This document shows, in pieces, positions 34,171 to 43,507 of a stretch of 64,000 bases of DNA; the first letter of the stretch is position 1, and each line of letters begins with the position of its first letter. Position numbers and translations under genes: made by a program. Location: assembly GCF_019430945.1 (NCBI RefSeq), contig NZ_JAHYCB010000002.1, forward strand, positions 1 to 64,000, in the 5' to 3' direction. This stretch comes from Neorhizobium populisoli (GTDB taxonomy: Bacteria; Pseudomonadota; Alphaproteobacteria; Rhizobiales; Rhizobiaceae). The notes beneath the pieces are model-generated. The model saw only the letters and a list, made by a program, of their open reading frames with translations. It searched no databases and was not told the DNA's origin.

Positions 34171-34749
34171 ATGCACGGCATGGACCAGCGGTTCTTTGAT
34201 CGCGGCGCGGTAGATGTCGCCCGCGACCTCATCGGCGTCGAACTCGATGTCGCGGGCGTCGGCGGCATCATCGTCGAAACGGAAGCTTACGAGCCGGATG
34301 AACCCGCCTCGCACAGCTTTCGCGGGCCGACACCGCGCACCGCCGTGATGTTCGGCCCGCCGGCTCTTGCCTATGTCTACCGGTCCTACGGCATCCATTG
34401 GTGCCTGAATTTCGTCTGCAGGCCCGGCAGCGCGGTGCTGATCCGGGCCATGCAGCCGGTTCGTGGTCTGGACGAGATGGAAAGGCGGCGCGGCCTTGCC
34501 GATCCGCTGCTCTTCTGTTCCGGGCCTGGCCGGCTGTGCCAGGCGCTCGGCGTCGGCATCGAGCACAATGGTCTGTCGCTCCTGCAGGCACCGTTCGAAT
34601 TGCGCCTGCCGGACGTGCCGCCGCTGGTCGTGGTCGGCCGGCGCATCGGAATTTCCAAGGCAGTCGATCTGCCCTGGCGTTTCGGCCTGTCCGGCTCGCT
34701 GCATATCAGCAAGAAATTCACCGGCAAGGGCGGTCTCGCCCCGGCCTGA
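34171..34749 (+). CDS. 3-methyladenine DNA glycosylase (AAG/MPG family)
   Basis: 192 residues with the AAG fold landmarks: FFDRGAVDVARDLIGVEL, ETEAYEPDEPASHSFRG (catalytic Glu), TAVMFGPPALAYVYRSYGIH with the intercalating Tyr, and GPGRLCQALGV. It removes alkylated purines from DNA in base-excision repair. It starts seven bases after the OYE-family gene and is convergent with bcsB. Confidence 0.9.
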   Translation: MHGMDQRFFDRGAVDVARDLIGVELDVAGVGGIIVETEAYEPDEPASHSFRGPTPRTAVMFGPPALAYVYRSYGIHWCLNFVCRPGSAVLIRAMQPVRGLDEMERRRGLADPLLFCSGPGRLCQALGVGIEHNGLSLLQAPFELRLPDVPPLVVVGRRIGISKAVDLPWRFGLSGSLHISKKFTGKGGLAPA

Positions 34750-34756
34750 CCGCGCT

Positions 34757-37297
34757 TTACCGGTTGCGGCCGAGCAGCGACAGAAGCCCGCCGGTCGCAA
34801 GGCCAAGCAACACGCCGCCGGCGGCCAGCAGCAGCGCATAGGACATGATGTTGTCCGAGAGCCAGTTGGCGGCGATCAGGCGGACGTTTTCCAGCGAGAA
34901 GGGCTGCGTCGGCAGGAAGCGGAACCGGCTCACCGGAATCTCCGTCAGGTCTTCCTTGCCGTCATAGACGATAATGCGGCCGCGCAGCTTGTTCCATTCC
35001 TCGCGGGGAGCAAGTGCCTGCATGCCGTCCTTCAACGCGCTTCCGTCTGGTGAGACGATCGCGGTCCACGTACCGAGCTGTGTCGGGTCGCTTTCCTGTG
35101 CGATCAGCATCTTGGCGGTCTGATCGGGCTTGTAAAGATTGTCTGTCGCCGGGGCGAAACGCAGCATGCCGAAGGACAGGTCGAAATTGTCCTTGGCCCA
35201 TTCGCTGAGCGTCGCGAATTGCCGTGCGAAGAAATTGTTACCGGTGCGCTGCTGCCAGTCCTGCAGCGTCACAGAGGAAGAGGCCGCTGCCGTGGCGGGG
35301 CTGCCGGATGGGCTCCAGCTGTTGCGGGCTTCCTGGTCTATCTTCAACTGAGTGAGGATATTGGCGGGAAAATCGGAAACGGCCCCGACAAAGAGCGCGT
35401 TCGTTCCGGTAACCCGGGCTGCCGATATGGTAACGTCGATCGGCAGGATCGTATGCGAGGCCACCGACATCTTGCTGACGAAGGTTGCTGCCGCCGAAAG
35501 TGTCTGCTCGTCGATACGCCCAAGGAAGAGGGAGATCGGGTCCGCATTGGTTCGATAGGGAAAACCGGTGCCGGCCGTTGCCGCGAGATTGGGGATCTGG
35601 GCAATGCGCGCGAAATTCGGCATCTGGAACTGCGAGCTGCCGAAGATCGCAAAGCGCGCCTTGTTGTCGGCCGTTGCCCCTGGCGCGCAGACGCTGTCCT
35701 TCTGGGTGCGCAATGCCGCTTCGATGGTGATGGTGTTCACGCCCGGTTTGAAATGCTGCAGCGTCAACTTGATCGGCAGGTGGCGCAGCACGGCGCCGCC
35801 GCCCGAGGTGATCGGTACGGTCGAAGCGATATTGCCGTTGACGAAGATGTCGATATGGCTGCCCGGCTGGACATCGCCGGAATAGGCGGCGTCAAGCAGG
35901 ATGCGCGCCTCGCCGTAGGCATTGGCGTAAAAGTCCGACGGCACGCCGATCGTGAAGCGGCTGCGGAACAGGCGGCCGGAAAACTCCTGACCTTCGATGC
36001 CGAGCTGGGTGAAATCGATCAGCGCATTGTTGAACAGGAACGGCGTATCGAGGCCGTGCCAGGATTGGGTCGCCAGCGTCTCACGCCTCTGGGTGGACAC
36101 GCCGCCGCCCGTGGAGGCGACGAAACTGTCGATCAGGCCGTCGAGTGCTGGCCAGCTGGGGCCGGAAAGCACCAGGGCCGAATAACCGTCCGCGCCGGGA
36201 TAATCGAGGAAGCTCGCCACCGCCGCATTCGCAGCCGCTGGCGGAAGGTTGGGCAGGTACGGGCGCAATTCATCGTAGGTGCCGATAAAGATTGCAAGCT
36301 CTCCCCGTTTCGGAAGTGCGCTTGGAACCTTCTCGAAGGTGAACGACTGGTTCGGCATGCCGCCCATCAGCGCCAGTCCCTGCGAAAGCCGCATCAGCAC
36401 ATCGGTGGCGCCAAGCTGGTCGAGAGCCGGTACGATCAGCCGAAAGCGGGTATTACCGGCATCATCGAGACCGATTGCCCTTATATCGTCCAGCCGCGCG
36501 AAACGGCTCATGTTCGCGGAGTCAAAGGACAGGAACGTGCGGGTCGGATCCACCTCCGTCCACAGCTCGAACGTCGATTCGATCGTGCAGTCGGTGCGAT
36601 GGCGCTGGTTGCTTTGAAACTTGATGAGATTGATGCCGGCCTTCAGCGTGCTGGGCGGCACCTCCACGACATGATCGCTCACCTTTTCCGGCGAGTTGAT
36701 CGAGCTGGCGTAGACCAAAACATCGTTGATGGTGATACGGAGGTTCGACATCTCCGGCGCAACGACGATGGCGTTCTGATAGGCGATATGCAGCTTGGAC
36801 GGCGCTGCGGCCTGTTCAGGCGTCAGATAGACCGACCAGGAACGTTGCTCGGTTTCGCCATTGAGGCGCAGGCTCTTTTCGGGAACCAGATAACGGCGGG
36901 TCGAGAGCTCCGCGATCGAAGGCGCAGGTTTTGCCGGTGCCTGTCCGGCCTGCTGCACAGGGGCGGGTGCCTTGGGAGCAACCGGTACCGGTGCCTGGGC
37001 GGGCGCTGTCGACGGTGACGTCGGCGCTGGAGAAAGAGGGATTGGCGTCGCTGCCGGGGCCTGCGTCTGAACCGGAGCCGGAGCTGCAGGTCGTGCCGGT
37101 ACCGCCGGAGCAGCTTGCCGAGGCGGCTGCTGTGCAGGCTGTTGGACCTGCGGTGCGGCCGGCTGAGCAGGCGATGATGCGGGCGGCAGGTTATCCCGCG
37201 CCCGCTCCTCGTTCATGCTGAACGGAGCGGACGACTGGCCGGCGGCCAGGCCGGCGGAAAGAAGCAGAATGCCAAGGACGAGCGCTTTTTTCATCAT
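34757..37297 (-). CDS. bcsB: Cellulose synthase regulatory subunit BcsB
   Basis: 846 residues with a signal peptide (KALVLGILLLSAGLAAGQSS), an unusually Pro/Ala/Gln-rich stretch from ~30 to 125, then the BcsB periplasmic carbohydrate-binding domains (LNGETEQRSWSVYLTPEQAA; FKPGVNTITIEAAL) and a single C-terminal membrane anchor (YALLLAAGGVLLGLATGGLL). It guides the glucan through the periplasm and forms the active complex with BcsA, whose gene ends six bases upstream. No bcsZ endoglucanase follows; the next gene is convergent. Confidence 0.94.
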   Translation of the reverse strand: MMKKALVLGILLLSAGLAAGQSSAPFSMNEERARDNLPPASSPAQPAAPQVQQPAQQPPRQAAPAVPARPAAPAPVQTQAPAATPIPLSPAPTSPSTAPAQAPVPVAPKAPAPVQQAGQAPAKPAPSIAELSTRRYLVPEKSLRLNGETEQRSWSVYLTPEQAAAPSKLHIAYQNAIVVAPEMSNLRITINDVLVYASSINSPEKVSDHVVEVPPSTLKAGINLIKFQSNQRHRTDCTIESTFELWTEVDPTRTFLSFDSANMSRFARLDDIRAIGLDDAGNTRFRLIVPALDQLGATDVLMRLSQGLALMGGMPNQSFTFEKVPSALPKRGELAIFIGTYDELRPYLPNLPPAAANAAVASFLDYPGADGYSALVLSGPSWPALDGLIDSFVASTGGGVSTQRRETLATQSWHGLDTPFLFNNALIDFTQLGIEGQEFSGRLFRSRFTIGVPSDFYANAYGEARILLDAAYSGDVQPGSHIDIFVNGNIASTVPITSGGGAVLRHLPIKLTLQHFKPGVNTITIEAALRTQKDSVCAPGATADNKARFAIFGSSQFQMPNFARIAQIPNLAATAGTGFPYRTNADPISLFLGRIDEQTLSAAATFVSKMSVASHTILPIDVTISAARVTGTNALFVGAVSDFPANILTQLKIDQEARNSWSPSGSPATAAASSSVTLQDWQQRTGNNFFARQFATLSEWAKDNFDLSFGMLRFAPATDNLYKPDQTAKMLIAQESDPTQLGTWTAIVSPDGSALKDGMQALAPREEWNKLRGRIIVYDGKEDLTEIPVSRFRFLPTQPFSLENVRLIAANWLSDNIMSYALLLAAGGVLLGLATGGLLSLLGRNR

Positions 37298-37303
37298 GCC
37301 CTC

Positions 37304-39475
37304 CTATTTTTGCGCGGGAACGCTGTCGCGTCCCATGGTACGGACCAGATAGGACAGGCCGCGCGCCGTCTGATAGATGGCAAGCCCCAGGAACCAGAGC
37401 GTTCCGCCGAGCAGGCCGGGATTCTTGCGTCGGGAAACCTGGAACTGCGTCCATAGAGCCGAATTGGCAAACATCAGATCGGCGATCAGCCGATGATCGA
37501 CGGCCTTTTCCGGCATATAGCGGCAGCCGATCGAGCTGACATCGCCGGTCGTCTCGAAATTGCGGATTTCGACCGGCAGGTCGCTCACCGGCAGATCGCT
37601 ATAGGGCTGGAAGCGCAGGACGGCGGTCTTCTCGACCGAGAGTTCCTTGAAACCCTCTGTATAAACCTGAACCGCTGCGCCATGCACCGAAACGTCCTCG
37701 ATCGTCGCCGTGAACCACTTGTCGCCAATGCCGAACTCGCAGCGCCGGCTGACCTTGATGCGCCGGGAGGCCTGCCGTTCTCCGCGTTCGGAAACGACGC
37801 CGAGCGCGCAGCCGGCCAGGATGATGTTGAGGAGGTTCCAGCCGCCGACGACCAGCGTCACGTCCGCCTTGTAGGGTTCGGCATAGACACGGTAGACGCT
37901 GATCGCGAAAGCGACGATGAGCACGAAGAAGATGACGAAGAAGGGCCGGCTGATTTCCGACAATCGGCTCACCGCGACCGACTCGTCCTTTGCCGTCACC
38001 TTGAAGGTCGGCTTTCGCGGATTGAGCATGACCGACACCACGGCGGGCAACAGATGCACCGTCTGGACATATTCGTAGAGCTCGGAAATCCAGGGCCAGC
38101 GGAACGATCCGTAGAGATAGTTCTGCATCATCAGGTTGGTGACCATATAGGCCAGCGAATAGACCATGAATTCGCCGCCGGAAGACATGAAGATTTCCAG
38201 GTCGAAGAACAGATAGAAGAGCGGTGCGAACAGGAAGATCGTCCGCGGGAACGGAAAGAGCCAGAACAGCGTCGACGACATGTAGCAGAGGCGTTGCGGC
38301 AGCGAGAGACCGCGTTTCAGCGGCGGGAAGCGGAAGCGCAGGATCTGCATCATGCCCTGCGCCCAGCGGCTGCGCTGGCCGATGAAGCTCGCGAATGTCG
38401 CAGGCTGCAGGCCGGCGATCAACGGCCGGTCGAGGTAGAGGCTATGCCAGCCGGAGCTGTGCAGGTCGAGTGCCGTTTCACAGTCCTCGGTAATGCTGAC
38501 GCCGGAAAAGCCGTTGGACTGTTCCAGCGCCTTGCGGTTCAGAACAGCAGCCGATCCGCAGAAGAAGGCTGCATCCCACTTGTCGAGGCCGCGCTGGATG
38601 ATGCCGTAGAACATCTCGTTCTCGCTCGGCATTCTTTCGAACGTGCGCAGGTTGCGCTCGACGGGGTCGGGATTGAGGAAGAAATGGGGTGTCTGGACGA
38701 GGAAGAGTTTCGGATCCTCGTCGAAATAGCCGGTCGTTTCGAGCAGAAAATCGCGCGTCGGCGCGTGGTCGGCGTCGAAAACCGCCACCAGCGAGCCGGT
38801 CGAGTGTTTCAGGCCGTTATTGAGATTACCGGCCTTGGCATGTTCGTTCTTCTCGCGCGTCAGGTAATTGACGCCGAGGTCCTCGCAGAGCTGCATAAGC
38901 TGCTTGTGACGCTGTTCGGCGGCGCGGGCGTCCGCGACATTGGCGGATTTCCGCTTCTGCACGGTGCCGCCGTCGTCGAGAAGCCAGACGGTCAGTTTAT
39001 CCGGCGGATAGTCCATGTTGCGGGCGGCGGCGAGGGTGTTGGCAAGCAGGATTTCGTCTTCGTTATAGCTTGGCACGAAGACGTCGACCGTCGGCAATTC
39101 CCGGTCGCGTTTGCCATAGAGCGGACGCGGCGGCAGCGGCATGGAGACGACGAAAAGGCTGAGTGCCAGCATCATCACGCTATACATTTCAGCCAGATAG
39201 ACCAGCAGGCCGGGAATGAAGTTTTCGAGCTGGTTGATCGGAGGCAGCGTGCTTGTCGTGCGCCAATAGACATAGCGCAGCACCATGGCGGTGCCGAAGG
39301 CGAGCGCCACGAGCCGCCACTTGCCCTCCGCCTTGACGATCTTGATGATGGCCATGACGCCCACCACGACCAGGCTGGCGATCAGCTGAGTGCGGGTGTT
39401 GATCGGCAGCGTCACCAGTGTGATGATCAGGACGCTGGCCAGCGCCCAGATGAAGGCGGAGAAGACTATACGCAT
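37304..39475 (-). CDS. bcsA: Cellulose synthase catalytic subunit BcsA (UDP-forming, c-di-GMP-activated)
   Basis: 723 residues. Family-2 glycosyltransferase with the D,D,D,QxxRW signature: PSYNEDE, VFDADHAPTRD, TEDC, and FIGQRSRWAQGMM. Flanking membrane helices form the glucan channel. The C-terminal PilZ domain has the c-di-GMP-binding RxxxR (RQASR) and DxSxxG (DVSVHG). It polymerises UDP-glucose into beta-1,4-glucan and is gated by c-di-GMP. Middle gene of bcsN-bcsA-bcsB. Confidence 0.96.
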   Translation of the reverse strand: MRIVFSAFIWALASVLIITLVTLPINTRTQLIASLVVVGVMAIIKIVKAEGKWRLVALAFGTAMVLRYVYWRTTSTLPPINQLENFIPGLLVYLAEMYSVMMLALSLFVVSMPLPPRPLYGKRDRELPTVDVFVPSYNEDEILLANTLAAARNMDYPPDKLTVWLLDDGGTVQKRKSANVADARAAEQRHKQLMQLCEDLGVNYLTREKNEHAKAGNLNNGLKHSTGSLVAVFDADHAPTRDFLLETTGYFDEDPKLFLVQTPHFFLNPDPVERNLRTFERMPSENEMFYGIIQRGLDKWDAAFFCGSAAVLNRKALEQSNGFSGVSITEDCETALDLHSSGWHSLYLDRPLIAGLQPATFASFIGQRSRWAQGMMQILRFRFPPLKRGLSLPQRLCYMSSTLFWLFPFPRTIFLFAPLFYLFFDLEIFMSSGGEFMVYSLAYMVTNLMMQNYLYGSFRWPWISELYEYVQTVHLLPAVVSVMLNPRKPTFKVTAKDESVAVSRLSEISRPFFVIFFVLIVAFAISVYRVYAEPYKADVTLVVGGWNLLNIILAGCALGVVSERGERQASRRIKVSRRCEFGIGDKWFTATIEDVSVHGAAVQVYTEGFKELSVEKTAVLRFQPYSDLPVSDLPVEIRNFETTGDVSSIGCRYMPEKAVDHRLIADLMFANSALWTQFQVSRRKNPGLLGGTLWFLGLAIYQTARGLSYLVRTMGRDSVPAQK

Positions 39476-39517
39476 CTTACGTTACCTCCGTGCGCCGCAA
39501 ATGGTGGTCGCAAGCGA

Positions 39518-40606
39518 TCATCTGCACGCATTGGCCGCCCCGCTGGTCTGGCTGCAGGCGGGCGACGGCACGGTGACCCGCTGTCCCCGCGGCTGGTTCA
39601 AGCCCGAAGGCGTAGGGACGACGGGAGAACGCGTCGCGGCCTGGCCTGACGGCGTTCCTACGGGTGCAGTTGCATAGCCGCTGGTCGTCTGTCCGGTAAC
39701 CGGTCGGGGCACGGAAACGGTGGGAGACGCGCTGACAGCCGGAGGTGGAACGAAGACCGGGGGAGCCGTCGCAACGGGTGCAGTTGCAACAGGCCGCGCC
39801 GCCCGGGTGACGGCCGGACGGACGTAGACCGGAGCAGGCTTCGGCGGCAGCACCGGCACGATCGTCTCGTTGGATGTCGGCCGCGGGTAGATCGGCGCGC
39901 TGGTGGCACCAAGCGTCGGCGCAACGGATTGTGGCTCGCCATAGGGGTTCCAGCCGGCGGCATCGACCGAGGCGGTGATCGTATAATTGTACATGACCGC
40001 CAGCAACTGTTGTTCGGTCGCGTCTGCCTGGCAGTAGCGCAGGCGAACCTGGATCGCGCCGAAATTGGCAAAGGGCGACATCGTGCCGCCCGGCGAGCGC
40101 AACTGCTGCCAGGCATACATGCAGAGATCGCCGCCGCCGCTATGGCCGAAGGCATAACCGAACGGTCCGTAGTTGTTCTGCACGTAGTAGGAGGAGCGGG
40201 CCATGCGGATGCTCGGGAAGGTCTGCCGCATTTCCGAATTGATGCTCGCTTCCGTCAGGCCGGCGGAGGAGAGCTTGTTTTCGCTGAAGGTGAACGGGCT
40301 CTCGGTTCCGAAGAGCTGTACCTTCAAGCTATTCTGCCCCGGTGTGCGGGCGGATGTATAAAGCGAAATGTCCTGCTGGACCGCATTGTCATAACGCCGT
40401 TCGATGACGCTGACGATCGCAGGCCCCGAAGGAGGCGGCAGGACCATGGCTTCCTCGTTGGGCACATTTTTTGCAAAAGTGCCCATCTGGGTCGGTTGTC
40501 CGGCGCAGCCGGTGGCAGCGAGCGGCAGCAGGGCCAGCAGCAATATCTTGTTGCGGAAGCCCCGGCTGCGCTTCTCTTCGATTCGAATCAGATGGTAATC
40601 CGCCAT
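39518..40606 (-). CDS. bcsN: Cellulose biosynthesis protein BcsN, probable lipoprotein
   Basis: 362 residues. A lipobox-like LLPLAATGC puts Cys at ~34. The BcsN domain follows (SVIERRYDNAVQQDISLYTS; FPSIRMARSSYYVQNNYGPF), then a Pro/Val/Thr-rich C-terminal third likely to be disordered. BcsN marks the rhizobial (type III) cellulose operon. It is 42 bp upstream of bcsA in the same orientation, and the divergent TPR gene lies on the other side. Molecular role unknown. Confidence 0.9.
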   Translation of the reverse strand: MADYHLIRIEEKRSRGFRNKILLLALLPLAATGCAGQPTQMGTFAKNVPNEEAMVLPPPSGPAIVSVIERRYDNAVQQDISLYTSARTPGQNSLKVQLFGTESPFTFSENKLSSAGLTEASINSEMRQTFPSIRMARSSYYVQNNYGPFGYAFGHSGGGDLCMYAWQQLRSPGGTMSPFANFGAIQVRLRYCQADATEQQLLAVMYNYTITASVDAAGWNPYGEPQSVAPTLGATSAPIYPRPTSNETIVPVLPPKPAPVYVRPAVTRAARPVATAPVATAPPVFVPPPAVSASPTVSVPRPVTGQTTSGYATAPVGTPSGQAATRSPVVPTPSGLNQPRGQRVTVPSPACSQTSGAANACR

Positions 40607-40847
40607 ATGTGAGCTTTATCGTTTGAGCCGCGGACATCAAGCATCCACGGGCTTTCCCAAAGTCCATAAGCGGGGCCTCGACGCGAAAACAAATCACGGT
40701 CCCGGGTTAATGAGCCTTATCTAATTAGGCAAATCTAAAATGTTCGTTAACCATATCGTAGCAATGTGCAGGAAATCGAAGTGATTGTGCCAAACCTGTT
40801 CCGAATGGGAGCGGGCCGATCCGTAGCAGGACGATACGGGAGTACGC
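40607..40847. promoter_or_regulatory. Divergent promoter region bcsN / bcsK
   Basis: 241 bp between the cellulose operon and the TPR gene. It contains an AT-rich core with CTAATTAG (40721-40728) inside gccttatctaattaggc. No regulator gene is local; coordinated expression of the two transcripts is likely. Confidence 0.4.
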
Positions 40848-43190
40848 ATGCGGTTTCCATTGATAGCATTGACGGCGTTGGGCTTTGCCGCAGTTGGCCT
40901 TTACGTGTTGAAAAGCCGCCCCGATGTCGATCTCGGCATGGTTACGCAATCCGTCACGCCCGATGTACCGCCGGCCAGTTCGTCGAAGAGCCCGCGTCCG
41001 GCTGCTCCGTTTGCGGAAAAGACCGAGCGCATCGTCGCCCAGCTTTTGACGCCGAATACCAAGACGGACACGAAATCCGGCCCATCCTCGCTGGTCATTG
41101 CCCAATCGCCGCAGCCTTCCGGTACATTGTCACCAGCCTCGCCAAGCCCTGACCCGGTTGAGACGGCCCAGACGCCGGCACCCCAGCCGGTCATTTCCGT
41201 TACCGCACCCAGCCAGGCGGATCAGCCGGCGGTGGACGAAAGCGCGCTTCGCTATTTCGCAGCCCGTGGAGACACCGCCCGCCTGCAGGCCGAAATCTCT
41301 CGCCTCCGCGCGCTATATCCGAACTGGAACCCGCCGGCCGATCCGCTGGCCGTTCAGGTGAACACCGACCGGCAGCTCGAAAACATGTGGGCGCTTTATG
41401 CCCAGTCGCGTTATGCCGATGTCCGCAAGGCGATCACCGATCGCCAGACGGCAGAACCGGGCTGGCAGCCGCCGGCCGATCTTCTCGACCGGCTGAAACT
41501 TGCCGAAGCCCGTGTCGGCGTCGTTGCCGCTTCGGACGCGAAAAACTACGACACCGTCATCCGTCTCGCGGCCGAAAACCCGACGCTTCTGACCTGCAGC
41601 GAAATCGACATGCTGTGGCGCGTGTCGGAAGCTTTTGCCGAGACCGAAAAGGCGGGTCGGGCGCGCGATGCCTATCTGTATATATTGAACAACTGCGACG
41701 ATGCCTCGGCGCGGTATGCAACGGTGCAGAAGGCGAGCGAGCTGCTCGGCCCGGACATGCTGGAGCAATTGCTTGCCAAGGAGCGGACGCCGGCCGGTGG
41801 GCAGCCTGAATTCGAACCGTTGCGCGACGACATCGCCCGCCGCCTCGTGGCGGACGGCAATAGCGACGCTAAACTCGTCGTGCCGGAAAAATACCTGACG
41901 CGGCTGGAGCGGGTGGCCGAAAGCAATGACATGGCCTCGGATGCGCTGTTGCTCGGCTGGTATTATTACCGGCGCGACAATCTGGGCGGCGCCGAACGCT
42001 GGTTCCGCAAAGCCTTCACCAAGGAGGAGACGGCGTCTTCCGCAGAAGGGCTGGCGCTGACGCTGGTTGCCCAGAACTCTCCGGTCGAGGCCGAATCGGT
42101 CCTTTACCGCTGGCGCGATTCCTCCGATGGCTCGCGCGAGGCCTATCTGGCCGCAGTAGCCAATCTTCTGGCGCTTGATCCGCCGCCTGTCCTGCAGCAA
42201 CAGGTGCTGCAGCGCATGGCGCCGGTGGTCATCGCCGCCCGCAATGCCGATGCCGCCCAGCAGTTCGGCTGGTATGCCCGCGCGATGCAGCAATTGCCGA
42301 CAGCCGCCGAATGGTTCCAGGCCGCTCTTTCCTGGAAACCGGATGACGAACCCTCCGCTTATGGCCTTGTCCTGACCCGCAACGATCTTAACGATCGAGC
42401 TGCCGTCGCGCAGATCCAAAGGGTCTGGGGTGGGCGTTCGGAGCGCATCGCCCGGCTTGGAGAGGTTGTGACCGAACGCGGCGGAGCACGCCGGCAACTC
42501 AATATCGCATCCAATGCAGTTGTCGATGAAGGAACGCGGACCGAAGCGGTTACCGTGCAGCAACCAACGGCGCCGCCTGTTCCGGCCTATCCTGCTCAAA
42601 GGACGGAAGCGCCCGTCGCTCGGCCCATGCAGCAGGCAGCGCCGAGAACGGCACGCGTCGCCGTTCAGCCGGCCGCCAGTCGCGGTGGGTGCTGGACGAC
42701 CCAGGATCCCAACCAGATGGCACCCGCTGCCGCGCTTGATCGCGGTTGGTGCCTGATGAATATCAATCGCCCGCTTGAGGCAGCCAAATCGTTCGAAGCC
42801 GCTTATGCGAGCCCGTCGCCGGATGTCCGGTCCGATGCCGCCTATGGCAAGAGCCTTGCCTATCTGCGCGCCGGCCTCACCAACAAGGCCTCTGTCGCCG
42901 CGGCCGATACGGCCCAGACGAACAAGCGCGCGGTGGAGCTACAGACAGCCATCCTGACGGACCGGGCGCTCAATGCTTTCAGGCTGGGGCGTTTCCGCGA
43001 AGTGATCGTCGCGCTCGACCAGAGGGCGCAGATCGCGCCCGAACAGGCCGACCTCATGGGGTTGCGTGGTTATGCCTATCAAAACCTCGGCCGGGAGGGA
43101 GATGCCCGCCGCATTTTCCAGGCGCTTGCCGACACGGGCGACAAGACCGGCCAGCGGGCGATTTCGGACATGGACAGCGATTACCACTAA
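40848..43190 (+). CDS. bcsK: TPR-repeat protein, BcsK-like
   Basis: 780 residues. An N-terminal membrane anchor (FPLIALTALGFAAVGLYVLK) and a low-complexity Pro/Ser/Gln segment (~40-125) precede a long helical-repeat region with TPR-like units (for example LLLGWYYYRRDNLGGAERWF and LMGLRGYAYQNLGREGDARR). GGGAG precedes the ATG. In type III cellulose loci a TPR protein called BcsK replaces the BcsC-type TPR exporter and lacks its outer-membrane barrel; this protein has no barrel either. Position opposite bcsN supports that name, at family level only. Confidence 0.78.
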   Translation: MRFPLIALTALGFAAVGLYVLKSRPDVDLGMVTQSVTPDVPPASSSKSPRPAAPFAEKTERIVAQLLTPNTKTDTKSGPSSLVIAQSPQPSGTLSPASPSPDPVETAQTPAPQPVISVTAPSQADQPAVDESALRYFAARGDTARLQAEISRLRALYPNWNPPADPLAVQVNTDRQLENMWALYAQSRYADVRKAITDRQTAEPGWQPPADLLDRLKLAEARVGVVAASDAKNYDTVIRLAAENPTLLTCSEIDMLWRVSEAFAETEKAGRARDAYLYILNNCDDASARYATVQKASELLGPDMLEQLLAKERTPAGGQPEFEPLRDDIARRLVADGNSDAKLVVPEKYLTRLERVAESNDMASDALLLGWYYYRRDNLGGAERWFRKAFTKEETASSAEGLALTLVAQNSPVEAESVLYRWRDSSDGSREAYLAAVANLLALDPPPVLQQQVLQRMAPVVIAARNADAAQQFGWYARAMQQLPTAAEWFQAALSWKPDDEPSAYGLVLTRNDLNDRAAVAQIQRVWGGRSERIARLGEVVTERGGARRQLNIASNAVVDEGTRTEAVTVQQPTAPPVPAYPAQRTEAPVARPMQQAAPRTARVAVQPAASRGGCWTTQDPNQMAPAAALDRGWCLMNINRPLEAAKSFEAAYASPSPDVRSDAAYGKSLAYLRAGLTNKASVAAADTAQTNKRAVELQTAILTDRALNAFRLGRFREVIVALDQRAQIAPEQADLMGLRGYAYQNLGREGDARRIFQALADTGDKTGQRAISDMDSDYH

Positions 43191-43335
43191 TCGGCAGGCC
43201 TAAAGCTTCGAAAGTGGAAAAGATGTTTCTGTCTGGGTCAACTGCAAGAAGCAAAACATGGGTTCTAATACTGTCTATTAACCTTCAGGCAAGGAATTAA
43301 CCATACATATTAGAGACCACGGCGAAATGGGATGA

Positions 43336-43428
43336 CTACGGTCACCCACCAGGCATGAAGCCGCAAAGCCGTACCGGTGACAATCCGGTATCCGCTCATG
43401 AAATCCAGCAATGCCTGCGGTGACCGTG
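43336..43428 (+). ncRNA. Candidate structured leader RNA upstream of the chemotaxis operon
   Basis: Three nested elements: an outer stem ACGGTCACC (43338-43346) with GGTGACCGT (43419-43427); an inner stem CAGGCAT (43350-43356) with ATGCCTG (43411-43417); and a terminal hairpin GTACCGG (43371-43377) / CCGGTAT (43385-43391) with a seven-base loop. The intervening strands GAAGCCGCAAAGCC and CCGCTCATGAAATCCAGCA are A-rich and unpaired, as in ligand-binding or tertiary-folding RNAs. It ends 80 bp before the mcp start. The CGCAAAGCC-hairpin-CCGG layout recalls the c-di-GMP-I class but does not match its full consensus. The rest of the 43191-43507 gap shows no gene. Confidence 0.55.
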
Positions 43429-43507
43429 TTGCCCCCGCCCGACGGATGTTATCCGGTCTGGCAAGCACCCCCATTCATCCTTGGCGCCTGGCCTTCAGAA
43501 GCTGCGC

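Noticed and set aside
35219..37018. A 599-codon + strand frame opposite bcsB, and a similar frame at 37493-39649 opposite bcsA
   Set aside because: Mirror-strand frames of two recognised genes; composition is antisense-like and no ribosome-binding site was seen.
43336..43428. Assignment as a cobalamin or c-di-GMP-I riboswitch
   Set aside because: Only fragments (GGTGACAATCC; CGCAAAGCC with CCGG hairpin) resemble those classes; the full consensus is not met, so it is listed only as a candidate structured RNA.
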